Positions 1-9,296 of a stretch of 64,000 bases of DNA are shown piece after piece. Origin of the DNA: Burkholderiales bacterium (GTDB lineage: Bacteria > Pseudomonadota > Gammaproteobacteria > Burkholderiales > Burkholderiaceae_C); contig JACRPO010000012.1 of assembly GCA_016223165.1 (NCBI GenBank), forward strand, positions 705,755-769,754. The letters are read 5' to 3'. Each line of letters starts with the position of its first letter. The stretch's first letter is position 1. A program made the translations under genes and the position numbers. The notes under the pieces are model-generated. The model saw only the letters and a list, made by a program, of their open reading frames with translations, was not told the origin of the DNA and did not search any database.

Positions 1-170
1 CGCCGCAGAACAACGGGCGCTTGCCGGCCTTGTTCGGGTCTTGATTTGGTCCCGATCCGGCCGAAAACAGCGGTGGGGCCAACGGGCCCCGACGCTTTCT
101 CCGACACGTCCCCGACCCTGAACGAGCGCCCTCGGCGCAGGTCCCGAAGCGCGCCACCGACTCTCCTGCC
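1..170. other. Window edge and cheR upstream region
   Basis: No complete gene is visible. One plus-strand frame is open from the window edge to a TGA at 42-44 and could be the last codons of an upstream gene, but fourteen codons are too few to identify. The rest is GC-rich leader before cheR with no convincing promoter hexamers. Confidence 0.4.
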
Positions 171-1103
171 ATGTCCGAATCGACCGCCATTGCGCCGATG
201 ACCCAGGCGCACACCACCTTCGGCCTCGCCCCCGGCATGCCCCCGGCCGGCGAGAACGAATTCGTCATGACGCGGGCCGACTTCGACCTCGTGCGCCGCC
301 TCATCCACCGCCATGCCGGCATCCACCTCGCCGACGGCAAGGAGGCGATGGTCTACGGGCGCCTGGCGCGCCGGCTGCGCGAAACCGGCCATGGCAGCTT
401 CGCCGACTACCTGCAGCAGCTCGAGCGGGCCGTCGGCGCCGGTGGCTCAGCCGCCGAGTCGGAGATGCAACAGTTCGTCAACTGCCTGACGACCAACCTG
501 ACCTCGTTCTTCCGCGAGGAGCATCACTTCCCGGCGCTGGCCGCGGACCTGCGCGCTCGCGCAGCGCAAGCGGGACTGGCGGGCCAGGCGGGATCGGGCC
601 TGCGCATCTGGTGCAGCGCGGCCAGCACGGGCGAGGAGCCGTACTCGATCGCCATCACCGCCGTGGAAGCGCTCGGCGCCTCGGCGCGCGTGGAGATCCT
701 CGCCAGCGACATCGACACCCAGGTGCTCGCTACGGCCGAGCGAGGCGTCTACGCCGCCGACGCCCGCGGCCTCTCGGAGCAGCGCCTGCGTGCGCACTTC
801 CAGCGCGGCACCGGCGCCAACAGCGGCCGCATCCGCGTGCGGCCCGAGCTCGCCCGGCTGACGCGCTTCATGCCGTTCAACCTCATCAACGGCGACTGGG
901 CGCGGCTGGGCCCGCCGATCGACATCATCTTCTGCCGCAACGTCATGATCTACTTCGACGCGCCCACGCAGCGGCGCGTGCTGCAGCGCATGCACGGCGT
1001 GCTCAAGCCCGGTGGCCTGCTCTACGTGGGGCACTCGGAGAACTTCACCGACGCACGCGAGCTCTTCCGCCTGCGCGGCAAGACCGTGTACGAACGCGTC
1101 TGA
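171..1103 (+). CDS. cheR: Chemotaxis protein methyltransferase CheR
   Basis: Transfers methyl groups from S-adenosylmethionine to glutamates of methyl-accepting chemoreceptors, setting receptor sensitivity during adaptation; cytoplasmic. The 310-residue protein has the helical N-terminal domain (about 33-90), the segment NLTSFFRE (109-116), the SAM-site motif GEEPYS (154-159) and FCRNVMIYF (254-262), all diagnostic of CheR. About 30 extra residues precede the conserved part, so an internal Met (for example residue 33) could also be the start. cheD follows after 12 nt and cheB after that, a compact adaptation operon; the kinase, receptor and coupling genes presumably lie to the left of the window. 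Confidence 0.95.
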   Translation: MSESTAIAPMTQAHTTFGLAPGMPPAGENEFVMTRADFDLVRRLIHRHAGIHLADGKEAMVYGRLARRLRETGHGSFADYLQQLERAVGAGGSAAESEMQQFVNCLTTNLTSFFREEHHFPALAADLRARAAQAGLAGQAGSGLRIWCSAASTGEEPYSIAITAVEALGASARVEILASDIDTQVLATAERGVYAADARGLSEQRLRAHFQRGTGANSGRIRVRPELARLTRFMPFNLINGDWARLGPPIDIIFCRNVMIYFDAPTQRRVLQRMHGVLKPGGLLYVGHSENFTDARELFRLRGKTVYERV

Positions 1104-1115
1104 GGAGCCCCAAGC

Positions 1116-1820
1116 GTGTCGGCCATCCTCGCCCCCGCCGGCGCCAGCCCGGTCGCGCAGCAGCAGGCTCACCAACAGGCGCGGCTGGAGCGGCTGCGTT
1201 CGCGCCAGCGCAAGCACGGCGAGGCTTCGTTCTTCTACTGGGACGCGCATTTCGGCAAGGAAGCCGTGAAGGTGCTGCCCGGCGAATTCTTCGTCTACGA
1301 CGAGGACGTGCTCGTGATGACGACGCTCGGCTCGTGCATCGCCGCCTGCCTGTGGGACCGCGAGCGGCGGGTCGGCGGCATGAACCATTTCCTGCTGCCC
1401 GACTCGGGCACGCCGGGCGGCGCCGGCGGTGGCGACGCCAGTGGCCGCTACGGCTCCTTCGCGATGGACCAGCTGATCGGCGAGCTCGTCAAGCGCGGCG
1501 CCAATCGCTCGACCATGGAGGCCAAGGTCTTCGGCGGCGGCGCCGTGATCGGCGGCATGAGCAGCCTCAACGTCGGCGAGCGGAACACGCAATTCGTGCT
1601 CGAATACCTGCGTACCGAACGCGTCACCGTCGTCAGCAAGGACGTGATGGACGTCTACCCTCGCAAGGTGTGCTTCCTGCCGGCGAGCGGCAAGGCGATG
1701 GTCAAGCGACTGGCCACGACCAACACCGACGCCCTGCTGGCGCAGGAGCGCAGCGCTGCACAACGCGTGGCCGCGAGCGGCGCAGCGGGCGGCGCGGGCG
1801 GCACGGTGGATCTGTTCTGA
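1116..1820 (+). CDS. cheD: Chemoreceptor glutamine deamidase CheD
   Basis: Deamidates specific receptor glutamines to glutamates and so helps prime chemoreceptors for methylation. The GTG start is chosen because a GAGGAG-type ribosome site lies just upstream within the cheR stop region (1102-1107). The catalytic Cys sits in TLGSCIAACLW (Cys74) and the catalytic His in GGMNHFLLPDSG (His91); the later GGGAVIGGM segment is also typical. At 234 residues it is longer than many CheD proteins, with an Ala/Gln-rich N-terminal extension and a Gly/Ala-rich tail. It lies between cheR and cheB, matching its adaptation role. Confidence 0.93.
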   Translation: MSAILAPAGASPVAQQQAHQQARLERLRSRQRKHGEASFFYWDAHFGKEAVKVLPGEFFVYDEDVLVMTTLGSCIAACLWDRERRVGGMNHFLLPDSGTPGGAGGGDASGRYGSFAMDQLIGELVKRGANRSTMEAKVFGGGAVIGGMSSLNVGERNTQFVLEYLRTERVTVVSKDVMDVYPRKVCFLPASGKAMVKRLATTNTDALLAQERSAAQRVAASGAAGGAGGTVDLF

Positions 1821-1867
1821 AAGAGCGCGCAGGCGCGGCAAGAGAAGTTGGCGACTGGGAACCGGCG

Positions 1868-3034
<1,167 letters not shown>

Positions 3035-3077
3035 GCGGCGCTCGGGCGTCGTTCACGCGCCGTCTGGGCCGAAGACC

Positions 3078-3138
3078 CAGGCGGGGTCCAGGCGGGCACA
3101 GGCGGGCCCAGGTGGGCACAGGTGGGCATAGGCCGGCA
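3078..3138. repeat. 10-bp tandem repeat (CAGGCGGGCA type), intergenic
   Basis: Six consecutive 10-bp units of consensus CAGGYGGGCA lie between the cheB stop and the convergent DUF1127 gene. The units differ by one or two bases. No gene overlaps this stretch. Confidence 0.9.
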
Positions 3139-3165
3139 CGTTCGCTCGCGCCGGCTGCCACCCCA

Positions 3166-3504
3166 CTACCAGCGCGCGCGCTCGATCTCCTGCCAGGAAG
3201 GCGAGAGGCGCGGCGGCGCGAGTTCGTCCAGGCCGACGTCACGCAGCACATGACGGTCCAGGCGCGCCAACGCCTGCAGTTCGGCGCGCCGCCGCGCGGC
3301 CGCGCGCCAGCCCGACCACGACTCGAGCAGCGCGAGCCAGGCGCGCGACCATGCGGGGCGGTGCAGTCGGATCGGGCCGGCGCCGGCAGGGCGCAAGGTA
3401 CCGGCACTCTCGACACCCGGCAGCGTTCTCGGCATCGGCAGCGTGGCCGGCAGGGCCGAGATGGCGGGTACGAGCGTAGGGACGCAGCAGGCGGCAGTGG
3501 TCAT
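3166..3504 (-). CDS. DUF1127 (YjiS-like) domain protein
   Basis: Small protein of unknown molecular role. The C-terminal half carries the DUF1127 signature: a basic helix rich in Arg/Ala followed by LQALARLDRHVLRDVGL (about 74-90), where the LxxLxxxxLxDIGL-like pattern defines the family. Short DUF1127 proteins in other proteobacteria have been linked to phosphate/carbon metabolism and RNA binding, but nothing here shows which applies. At 112 residues it is longer than the usual 45-70, with a Pro/Ala-rich N-terminal part; a shorter start is possible. It is divergent from a LysR regulator, a common arrangement that suggests it is the regulator's target. Confidence 0.8.
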   Translation of the reverse strand: MTTAACCVPTLVPAISALPATLPMPRTLPGVESAGTLRPAGAGPIRLHRPAWSRAWLALLESWSGWRAAARRRAELQALARLDRHVLRDVGLDELAPPRLSPSWQEIERARW

Positions 3505-3545
3505 GACGGGCTCCAGTGCGAGGTCGAATGGATGCGGTGCTGGTC

Positions 3546-3551
3546 AATATA
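3546..3551 (-). promoter_or_regulatory. Possible -10 element for the DUF1127 gene
   Basis: On the minus strand TATATT is preceded by a 17-nt spacer and TTCCAA, about 40 nt upstream of the DUF1127 start codon. The surrounding AT-richer stretch (3540-3585) stands out in a GC-rich window and lies in the divergent gap to the LysR gene, where such a regulator would bind. Confidence 0.4.
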
Positions 3552-3661
3552 TGTTGCACCGATTGGCATTGGAAGCGATGATTCATGGCCGTCCTGTGCA
3601 GCCACGCTGACCAGCATCGTCACCAGCGCCGCCGAACAGCGCTGCCGAAGTCGACACCACC

Positions 3662-4570
3662 ATGAGTCGCCTGCCCCTGTCCACGCTGCCCACCTTTCGC
3701 GAAGCGGCCCGCACCGAGAACCTGCGCGCCACGGCCGAACGCCTGCACCTGACGCACAGCGCCGTCAGCCAGCAGATGCGCCAACTCGAGCAGCAGCTCG
3801 GCTTCTCGCTCTTCGAGCGCCGCGGCCGCAGCCTCGCGCTAAACGCGGCCGGCGCGGCGCTGCAGCGTTCGGTCGAGGCGGCGCTGGACCTGCTCGACGA
3901 AGGCGTGCGCGCCGCTGGCCTGGCCGCCGAAGGCAAGGTGCAGACGCTGCGCCTCACGGTGCTGCCGTCCTTCGCGCAGCGCTGGCTGCTGCCGCGCATG
4001 GCGCGCTGGCGCGAGCGCCACCCCGGCATCACGTTGGAGATCCACGCCTCGCAGGCCATCGTCGACCTGCAGCGCGAGGGCTTCCACGCGGCGGTGCGCG
4101 CGGGCACCGGGCCCTGGCGCGGGCTCGAGGGCGAGCAGCTGGTCACCTCGCGCTTCGTCGCCGTCGGCGCGCCGGGTCGAGCGGCGCGGGTGCGCTTCGG
4201 TGACCACGCGGCACTCGCCGCCGAGCCGCTGCTCGGGCACGCGGAGAAGTGGAGCAAGTTCCTGTCGCTGTGCGGCTGCAAGCTGCGCGGCAAGACGGTG
4301 GCGGAGTTCAACGATGCGGGCCTGTTGCTGCAGGCGGCCGAGCAGGACCTCGGCGTTGCGCTGGCCAGCGAGTTGCTCGCCGCCGACGCGCTGCAAGGCG
4401 GCAGGCTCGTGCGACTGTCGCCGCTGACGCTGACCGACGTCGAGCCTGCGCCCTACTGGTTCGTCTATCCGCCTCAGCACGCGGAGCTGCCGCCGCTGTG
4501 TGCGCTGAGGCAGTGGCTGCAGGAGGAGATGGCGCTGTCGCGCGCGATGCTGGCGGAGTCGGGCCGATGA
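3662..4570 (+). CDS. LysR-family transcriptional regulator (GcvA-like)
   Basis: DNA-binding regulator with an N-terminal winged helix-turn-helix (about 9-66, including RATAERLHLTHSAVSQQMRQ) and a C-terminal periplasmic-binding-protein-like effector domain (about 95-290). The segment FAQRWLLPRMARWRERHP is characteristic of the GcvA/AmpR-like branch. It is 302 residues, normal for the family. It is divergent from the DUF1127 gene, the most likely target, and its TGA overlaps the ATG of the next large gene (ATGA), implying translational coupling. The effector cannot be deduced. Confidence 0.92.
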   Translation: MSRLPLSTLPTFREAARTENLRATAERLHLTHSAVSQQMRQLEQQLGFSLFERRGRSLALNAAGAALQRSVEAALDLLDEGVRAAGLAAEGKVQTLRLTVLPSFAQRWLLPRMARWRERHPGITLEIHASQAIVDLQREGFHAAVRAGTGPWRGLEGEQLVTSRFVAVGAPGRAARVRFGDHAALAAEPLLGHAEKWSKFLSLCGCKLRGKTVAEFNDAGLLLQAAEQDLGVALASELLAADALQGGRLVRLSPLTLTDVEPAPYWFVYPPQHAELPPLCALRQWLQEEMALSRAMLAESGR

Positions 4571-7500
4571 GGGCGGGGCTGCTGACCACCGCCATCGTCG
4601 TCGTGGCGGCGGCAAGCGCGGGCCTCGGCTGCACACCACGAGACGCCGCCCCATCCGACCCGCGCGCGGCCGTGCTCGCGACCGCGACCTCGGCCGCCTC
4701 GGAGATCCACGCCGCCCTGCCGCGCCACCGCCCCGGCTTCGGCACCACCGACTACCCCGGCCACGCCGAAGGCGACGTGCCCAAAGCCTACGCGATGGTG
4801 CTGCTCGCCGAGCTCCAGCGCCGCGGCCGCGCCTGGCGCAGCGGCGAAGCCGACCTCGCGCGCGTCGCCGGCGACTGGCTGCTCGCCAACGCCGACAGCA
4901 ACGGCGACGGCGTCATCGGCTGGGGCCTGCCGGTGGCCTGGGACGCCTACGACGACGGCTCCGTCAACCCGGCGCACACCGAGTACACGATCACCACCGC
5001 CATCGTCATCGACGCGCTGCTCACCTGGGCCGAGCGCGACGCGCTGGCGCCGCACGCGCGCATCCGCGAGCTCGTGCACGCTGCCGTGTCGCCCTATCTC
5101 GACGGCCGGATCGCATCGCCTTCGGGCATTGCGCCCTACTCGCTGGCGGCGGCCGACCGTCGCTATGACACCTTCAACCCGGCCGCCTACCTGGCCGGGC
5201 AGGTGCAGCGCGCCAGCCTCGGGGTCGCCGACCCACGCGAGCGCGAGCGCTACCTCGCCGCCGCCGACGCGACGATGCGCGCGCTGCTCAAGCATCGCCA
5301 ACTGGCGCCGGGCAGCGGCCACTGGTACTGGAACTACTCGGTGCAGCAGGCCCTGCCCAACGACCTGCCGCATGCCGGCTACATGATCGCCGGCATCCGC
5401 GCCTACCTCGAGCATGGCGGGCGGCTGGCCGAACAGTTCGACTGGTACGCGGTGCTGCAGCACCTCGCCGACTTCCGCGGCGCGGCGGGTGAGGTGCGCG
5501 CGTTCCCGACCTTCCGCCCCGGCCTGAAGCTCGCCGCGCGCTCGTACGACCTCGGCTTCGCGTTGCACCTGGCCTGCACCGAGACGCGCACGGCGCCGCT
5601 GGTGCCGTGGTTGATGGCGGCGGTCGAGGGCTACCGGACACCGGCGAAGCGGTATCTCAAATACCCGCACGGCGGCGCGTCGGCAGCGGCTGCGACGCCC
5701 GCCTCGACGCCGGCGCTCGTCATCAACGAGTACGAGGCCTATCTCTATCGCGGCCTGAGCTCCTGTGCGCTCGCGCCGATGGGTCCGACGGCTGTCTCGA
5801 CATCCGGATCGACATCCGGCCTCGCATCCGTGCCACTACCCGGACCGGCACCTTCGCCCTCGGCGGAAGTGCGCCTCGCCAGTTCGCCCGAGACCTCGGC
5901 CCTCGCGCGGCGGCTCGCGGGTGCCTCCGCGAGTGCCTCCACGAGCGCGTCCGCGGGTGCCTCCTCGAATGCCACCGATGCACGGGCCCAGGCCGGCGCA
6001 CCGGGACCGGTGGTGCCGCTCCTGCCGGCCGAGGCCGGCCTCGTGAGCTTCGACGCCTCGCGGCGGCCGCTGCTCGTGCGCGCCGACGGCACGGTCCTGG
6101 CCATCGTGACGCCCGGCGTGCCGGTGAAGGTGCTGGCGCGCGGCCGCGCGACCTATGTGTTCCACCGTCGCTATCCCGACGACCGCCTCGCGCTGCTGCA
6201 GTACGAAGGCGAGCGCCTCGTCTGCCGCCTGGAGGTGGAGCACGGCGACGACCCCACCGCGGTGGCGAGCCTGCGCGCAGCCACGCTGCACGGCCAGCGG
6301 CTGCACGCTGTCGTCTATCACAACCCGAGCCAGGCCAACTGGCATCTGGCCTGGCACATCGCCCCGGCATCGGCCGCGCACGGCACCGTGGCCGCAGCCG
6401 CGGCCCAGCAGCCGGCCGGCGCCTGCCCCGTGCGCACGGGCGTTACCGCGAAGCTGCCCTCGCTGGAGGAACCGGCCGGCTCCACGTACGAGATGATCCC
6501 GTCGCTGCACTTCCACGTCGTCGCCGGCGCGGCGGGTGAGCGGCTCTGGCTTGCCGGCGGCAACATGCAGCTGGAGATCGGCACCGCCGGGCCGATGGAG
6601 CCGCGGCGCATCCCGGGCTGCCGCCACATCGTCGAGTCGGCGCCGACGCCGGCCGGGCTCGCGCACCTGTGCGTGGCCGCGGCCGTCGATCCGCACTCGG
6701 GCGCGCGGGCACTCGTCGTCGTCGCACCCGAAGGCGTGCAGCCGCCGCCGCTCGACCCGGCGCTCGGCGTGCCCGGGAACCTGCGCTGGTCGCTCGGCGC
6801 GCTGCAGATCGACCACGCGCGCAGCGCCGCGCAGCTGCGTCGGCTGCTGCGCCGCGACCTCGCAGCGACGGCGCCGGGCGGCTGGATGGAGTTCGGCATC
6901 AACAACGAGGAAGGCCGCATCCCCTGGTCGCAGATCTACTACCTGAACGGCCTGCTGGACCTGCTGGACCTGGCACGGCGCGATGCCGCGCTGCTCGAGC
7001 TCTTCGGCCCGCTGCTGGCCGAGGTGCGCTTGCGGCTGGACGTGGAGATGCGCTGGCTCGACGCGCAGGTGGCCGCCGGCCGGCACCGCACGCGCGCCTT
7101 CACCGTGGACCGCAGCCGCGCGCTCTTCGGCGTGCAGACCGCGCGCTTCCTGCTCGTCATGCACCGCTACCTGAGGGAGGTGCCCGACGCAGCCGCGCTC
7201 GCCAGCTACGCGGACCTGAAGCGTGCCGTGCAGCGCCTCGAAGGCCACATCGAAGTGCTCGCCACCGAGGGCGAGGAGCCGAAGTGGATCCGCCCCGGCC
7301 TGCACCACCTGCGCTGGCCCAAGGGCAGCGCGTTCCACTTCGACGGCATGCCCGTGCCCTACAACCACCAGAACGAATGGGCCTATGCGGTGCTCGCCAC
7401 CGCCGACGAGCACACGACAGCGCCGACGTTGCAGGCCGCCACCGACGTCATCGGCCACTTCACCGACCGCATCGCGCCCGCGGGCGCGCTGCCAGCCTCG

Positions 7501-7878
7501 GGCGCCTGGGACTACTGGTGGGGCCGCGCCTACGACGGCTGGGACGAGCCCGGCCGCCATTCGATGCACGTGCCGCGCTATGGCGGCGACAAGATCAAGG
7601 CGTGGATCTCGTTTCGCACCATCGATGCCATGTCCCTCGTCGCCGGCGCGGCGCGCCTGGGGCCGCAGGAGGCGGCCAACGCACGCGCCTCGGCGCAGGC
7701 ACTGGCGGCGCGCGGGCTGCTCTACCCCTTTGCCAATCATGCGTGGGTGAACGAGGCGACGGCCATCCACCTCGGCGCACCGGCGGCGCACGAATACGCG
7801 CGTGTCAGCGCGCCGTGGGAACTCGGCAGTGCGGTGTGGAGCGCGGCGGCGCTCGGCAAGCGATGGCGCGGCGACTGA
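4567..7878 (+). CDS. Large exported protein with two predicted alpha/alpha-toroid domains
   Basis: Family not firmly recognised. The ATG overlapping the LysR stop gives 1103 residues starting with a hydrophobic signal sequence and a Cys at 22 in an imperfect lipobox (GLGC), so it is exported and perhaps a lipoprotein. The N-terminal region (about 40-400) has helical repeats with GWGLPVAWDAYDDGS, PAHTEYTITTAIVIDALL and YWNYSVQQALPNDLPHAGYM, resembling glucuronyl-epimerase-like alpha/alpha barrels. A Ser/Ala/Thr linker (about 400-500) and a beta-rich middle follow. The C-terminal region (about 760-1100) is again helical, with NNEEGRIPWSQIYYLNGLL and PYNHQNEWAYAVL. A role on extracellular glycan is inference from fold resemblance only. 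Confidence 0.7.
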   Translation: MRAGLLTTAIVVVAAASAGLGCTPRDAAPSDPRAAVLATATSAASEIHAALPRHRPGFGTTDYPGHAEGDVPKAYAMVLLAELQRRGRAWRSGEADLARVAGDWLLANADSNGDGVIGWGLPVAWDAYDDGSVNPAHTEYTITTAIVIDALLTWAERDALAPHARIRELVHAAVSPYLDGRIASPSGIAPYSLAAADRRYDTFNPAAYLAGQVQRASLGVADPRERERYLAAADATMRALLKHRQLAPGSGHWYWNYSVQQALPNDLPHAGYMIAGIRAYLEHGGRLAEQFDWYAVLQHLADFRGAAGEVRAFPTFRPGLKLAARSYDLGFALHLACTETRTAPLVPWLMAAVEGYRTPAKRYLKYPHGGASAAAATPASTPALVINEYEAYLYRGLSSCALAPMGPTAVSTSGSTSGLASVPLPGPAPSPSAEVRLASSPETSALARRLAGASASASTSASAGASSNATDARAQAGAPGPVVPLLPAEAGLVSFDASRRPLLVRADGTVLAIVTPGVPVKVLARGRATYVFHRRYPDDRLALLQYEGERLVCRLEVEHGDDPTAVASLRAATLHGQRLHAVVYHNPSQANWHLAWHIAPASAAHGTVAAAAAQQPAGACPVRTGVTAKLPSLEEPAGSTYEMIPSLHFHVVAGAAGERLWLAGGNMQLEIGTAGPMEPRRIPGCRHIVESAPTPAGLAHLCVAAAVDPHSGARALVVVAPEGVQPPPLDPALGVPGNLRWSLGALQIDHARSAAQLRRLLRRDLAATAPGGWMEFGINNEEGRIPWSQIYYLNGLLDLLDLARRDAALLELFGPLLAEVRLRLDVEMRWLDAQVAAGRHRTRAFTVDRSRALFGVQTARFLLVMHRYLREVPDAAALASYADLKRAVQRLEGHIEVLATEGEEPKWIRPGLHHLRWPKGSAFHFDGMPVPYNHQNEWAYAVLATADEHTTAPTLQAATDVIGHFTDRIAPAGALPASGAWDYWWGRAYDGWDEPGRHSMHVPRYGGDKIKAWISFRTIDAMSLVAGAARLGPQEAANARASAQALAARGLLYPFANHAWVNEATAIHLGAPAAHEYARVSAPWELGSAVWSAAALGKRWRGD
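5806..5970 (+). repeat. Ser/Thr/Ala-rich 12-bp degenerate repeats in the toroid-protein linker
   Basis: Two clusters of in-frame 12-bp-like units occur: a GATCGACATCCG type near 5806-5825 and a TGCCTCCNCGAG type near 5920-5970. They encode STSGSTSGL and a longer alternating Ala/Ser run. They mark the flexible linker between the N-terminal and middle domains. Confidence 0.6.
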
Positions 7879-7892
7879 AGAGCCGGCCAGGA

Positions 7893-9296
7893 CTACGGAC
7901 CGCGCGGCGGGTCGCCGCCCGACCCGGCCGCCGGCTGCGTGCGCGCCGCCGGCAGGAACAATGCCTGCAGGTCGCTCAGGAAGTCGAAGCCGCGCGCCGA
8001 AGGGCGGACGACCTCGCCATCGCGCTCGACGAGGCCGCGCGCATGCGCACGCGCGAGCGCCGGCTCGACAGCCGACCACGGCAGCCCGGTGCGCTCGACG
8101 AAACGCGCGGGCTCGAAGCCCTCGGCGAGCCGCAGCTGGTTGATCATGAACTCGAACGGCAGGTCGCGGCGGCCCACCTCGTGCTGGTTGGAGACGGCGC
8201 GCTCGGGCGTGGCCGACAGCGCTTCTCGCATGTAGCGCGCCGGCTCGCGCCAGCGCACCTGGCGCACGATGCGGTGCGGGAAGCTCAGCTTGCCGTGCGC
8301 ACCGGCGCCGATGCCGAGGTAGTCGCCGAACTGCCAGTAGTTGAGGTTGTGGCGGCAGCGGTGGCCGGCGCGCGCGTAGGCCGAGACCTCGTAGCGATCG
8401 AGCCCCGCCGCGGCCAGCCGGGCGGTGACCAGGTCGAGCATGTCGCTTGCCAGGTCGTCGTCCGGCAGCACCGGCGGGTTGGCCGCGAAGGCGGTGTTCG
8501 GCTCGAGCGTGAGGTGGTAAACGGACAAGTGCGGCGGCGAGAACGACAGCGCGATGTCGAGGTCCGCCTGCAGCTGTTCGAGCCGCTGTCCGGGCAGGGC
8601 ATACATCAGGTCGATGTTGAAGGTGTCGAAGGCAGACGCCGCCTCCTCGAGCGCGGCGCGCGCCTGCGCGCCGTCATGCACGCGGCCGATGCGCTGCAGC
8701 AGCGCATCGTCGAAGCTCTGCGCGCCCACCGAAAGGCGCGTCACGCCGGCAGCGCGAAAGGCACGGAAACGCTCGCGCTCGAAGGTTCCAGGGTTGGCCT
8801 CGAGCGTGATCTCGGCGGCGGGCACGAGCGGCAGCCGCGCGCGCACGGCCGCGAGCAGCCGGTCGATGCCTTCGGGCGAGAACAGGCTCGGCGTGCCGCC
8901 GCCGATGAAGACGGTATGCACGGGCCGGCCCCAGACGAGCGGCAAGGTCGCATCGAGGTCGGCCACGAGCGCGTCGAGGTAACGTGCCTCGGGCAGCGCG
9001 TCGGCAACGACGGCATGCGAGTTGAAGTCGCAGTACGGGCACTTGCGCAGGCACCACGGCAGGTGCACGTAGAGCGCGAGCGGCGGCAGGCTCGCCAGCT
9101 GCAGCGTGCCCGGACGCATGAGGTGCGCGAGCGTCGTGGCGACGTCGGCCGCGGTGTCGGCCTCGGTGTCTGCGTGGCCGTCGGCCGGTGTGGTGCGACC
9201 GGGGCGATCGGTGCGATCGGTGCGATCGGTGCGGTCGGTCCGATTGCCGCGGCCGGACACGATCTCGATCGGCTGCATGGCCGGCGGCACCCTCAT
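7893..9296 (-). CDS. hemW: Radical SAM heme chaperone HemW
   Basis: HemN-like radical SAM protein of the HemW branch, which binds heme and delivers it to membrane-bound respiratory enzymes. The CxxxCxxC cluster motif is WCLRKCPYCDFNSH (Cys82, Cys86, Cys89), followed by FIGGGTPSLF and the glycine-rich SAM site. The ATG at 9296 overlaps the rdgB stop (ATGA). That start gives about 60 residues before the conserved core, including a TDR tripeptide repeat encoded by a 9-bp minisatellite. Met60 (9119) directly before RPGTLQLASLPPL would give a normal-length 408-residue protein, so the true start is uncertain. Last gene of the rph-rdgB-hemW group. Confidence 0.92.
   Translation of the reverse strand: MRVPPAMQPIEIVSGRGNRTDRTDRTDRTDRPGRTTPADGHADTEADTAADVATTLAHLMRPGTLQLASLPPLALYVHLPWCLRKCPYCDFNSHAVVADALPEARYLDALVADLDATLPLVWGRPVHTVFIGGGTPSLFSPEGIDRLLAAVRARLPLVPAAEITLEANPGTFERERFRAFRAAGVTRLSVGAQSFDDALLQRIGRVHDGAQARAALEEAASAFDTFNIDLMYALPGQRLEQLQADLDIALSFSPPHLSVYHLTLEPNTAFAANPPVLPDDDLASDMLDLVTARLAAAGLDRYEVSAYARAGHRCRHNLNYWQFGDYLGIGAGAHGKLSFPHRIVRQVRWREPARYMREALSATPERAVSNQHEVGRRDLPFEFMINQLRLAEGFEPARFVERTGLPWSAVEPALARAHARGLVERDGEVVRPSARGFDFLSDLQALFLPAARTQPAAGSGGDPPRGP
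9204..9247 (-). repeat. 9-bp tandem repeat in the hemW 5' region
   Basis: Four near-identical 9-bp units (plus-strand GCGATCGGT) and a degenerate fifth encode repeated Thr-Asp-Arg if hemW starts at 9296. If hemW starts at 9119 the repeat lies in its leader instead. Confidence 0.9.

Noticed and set aside
4249..4566. Upstream extension of the toroid-protein frame
   Set aside because: Lies inside the LysR gene and lacks conserved sequence; the later ATG gives a signal peptide and ATGA coupling.
7893..9296. HemN oxygen-independent coproporphyrinogen oxidase
   Set aside because: Size, the HxxxCxxxCxxC context of the short HemW branch and linkage to rdgB-rph fit the heme chaperone; the HemN-specific N-terminal extension is absent.
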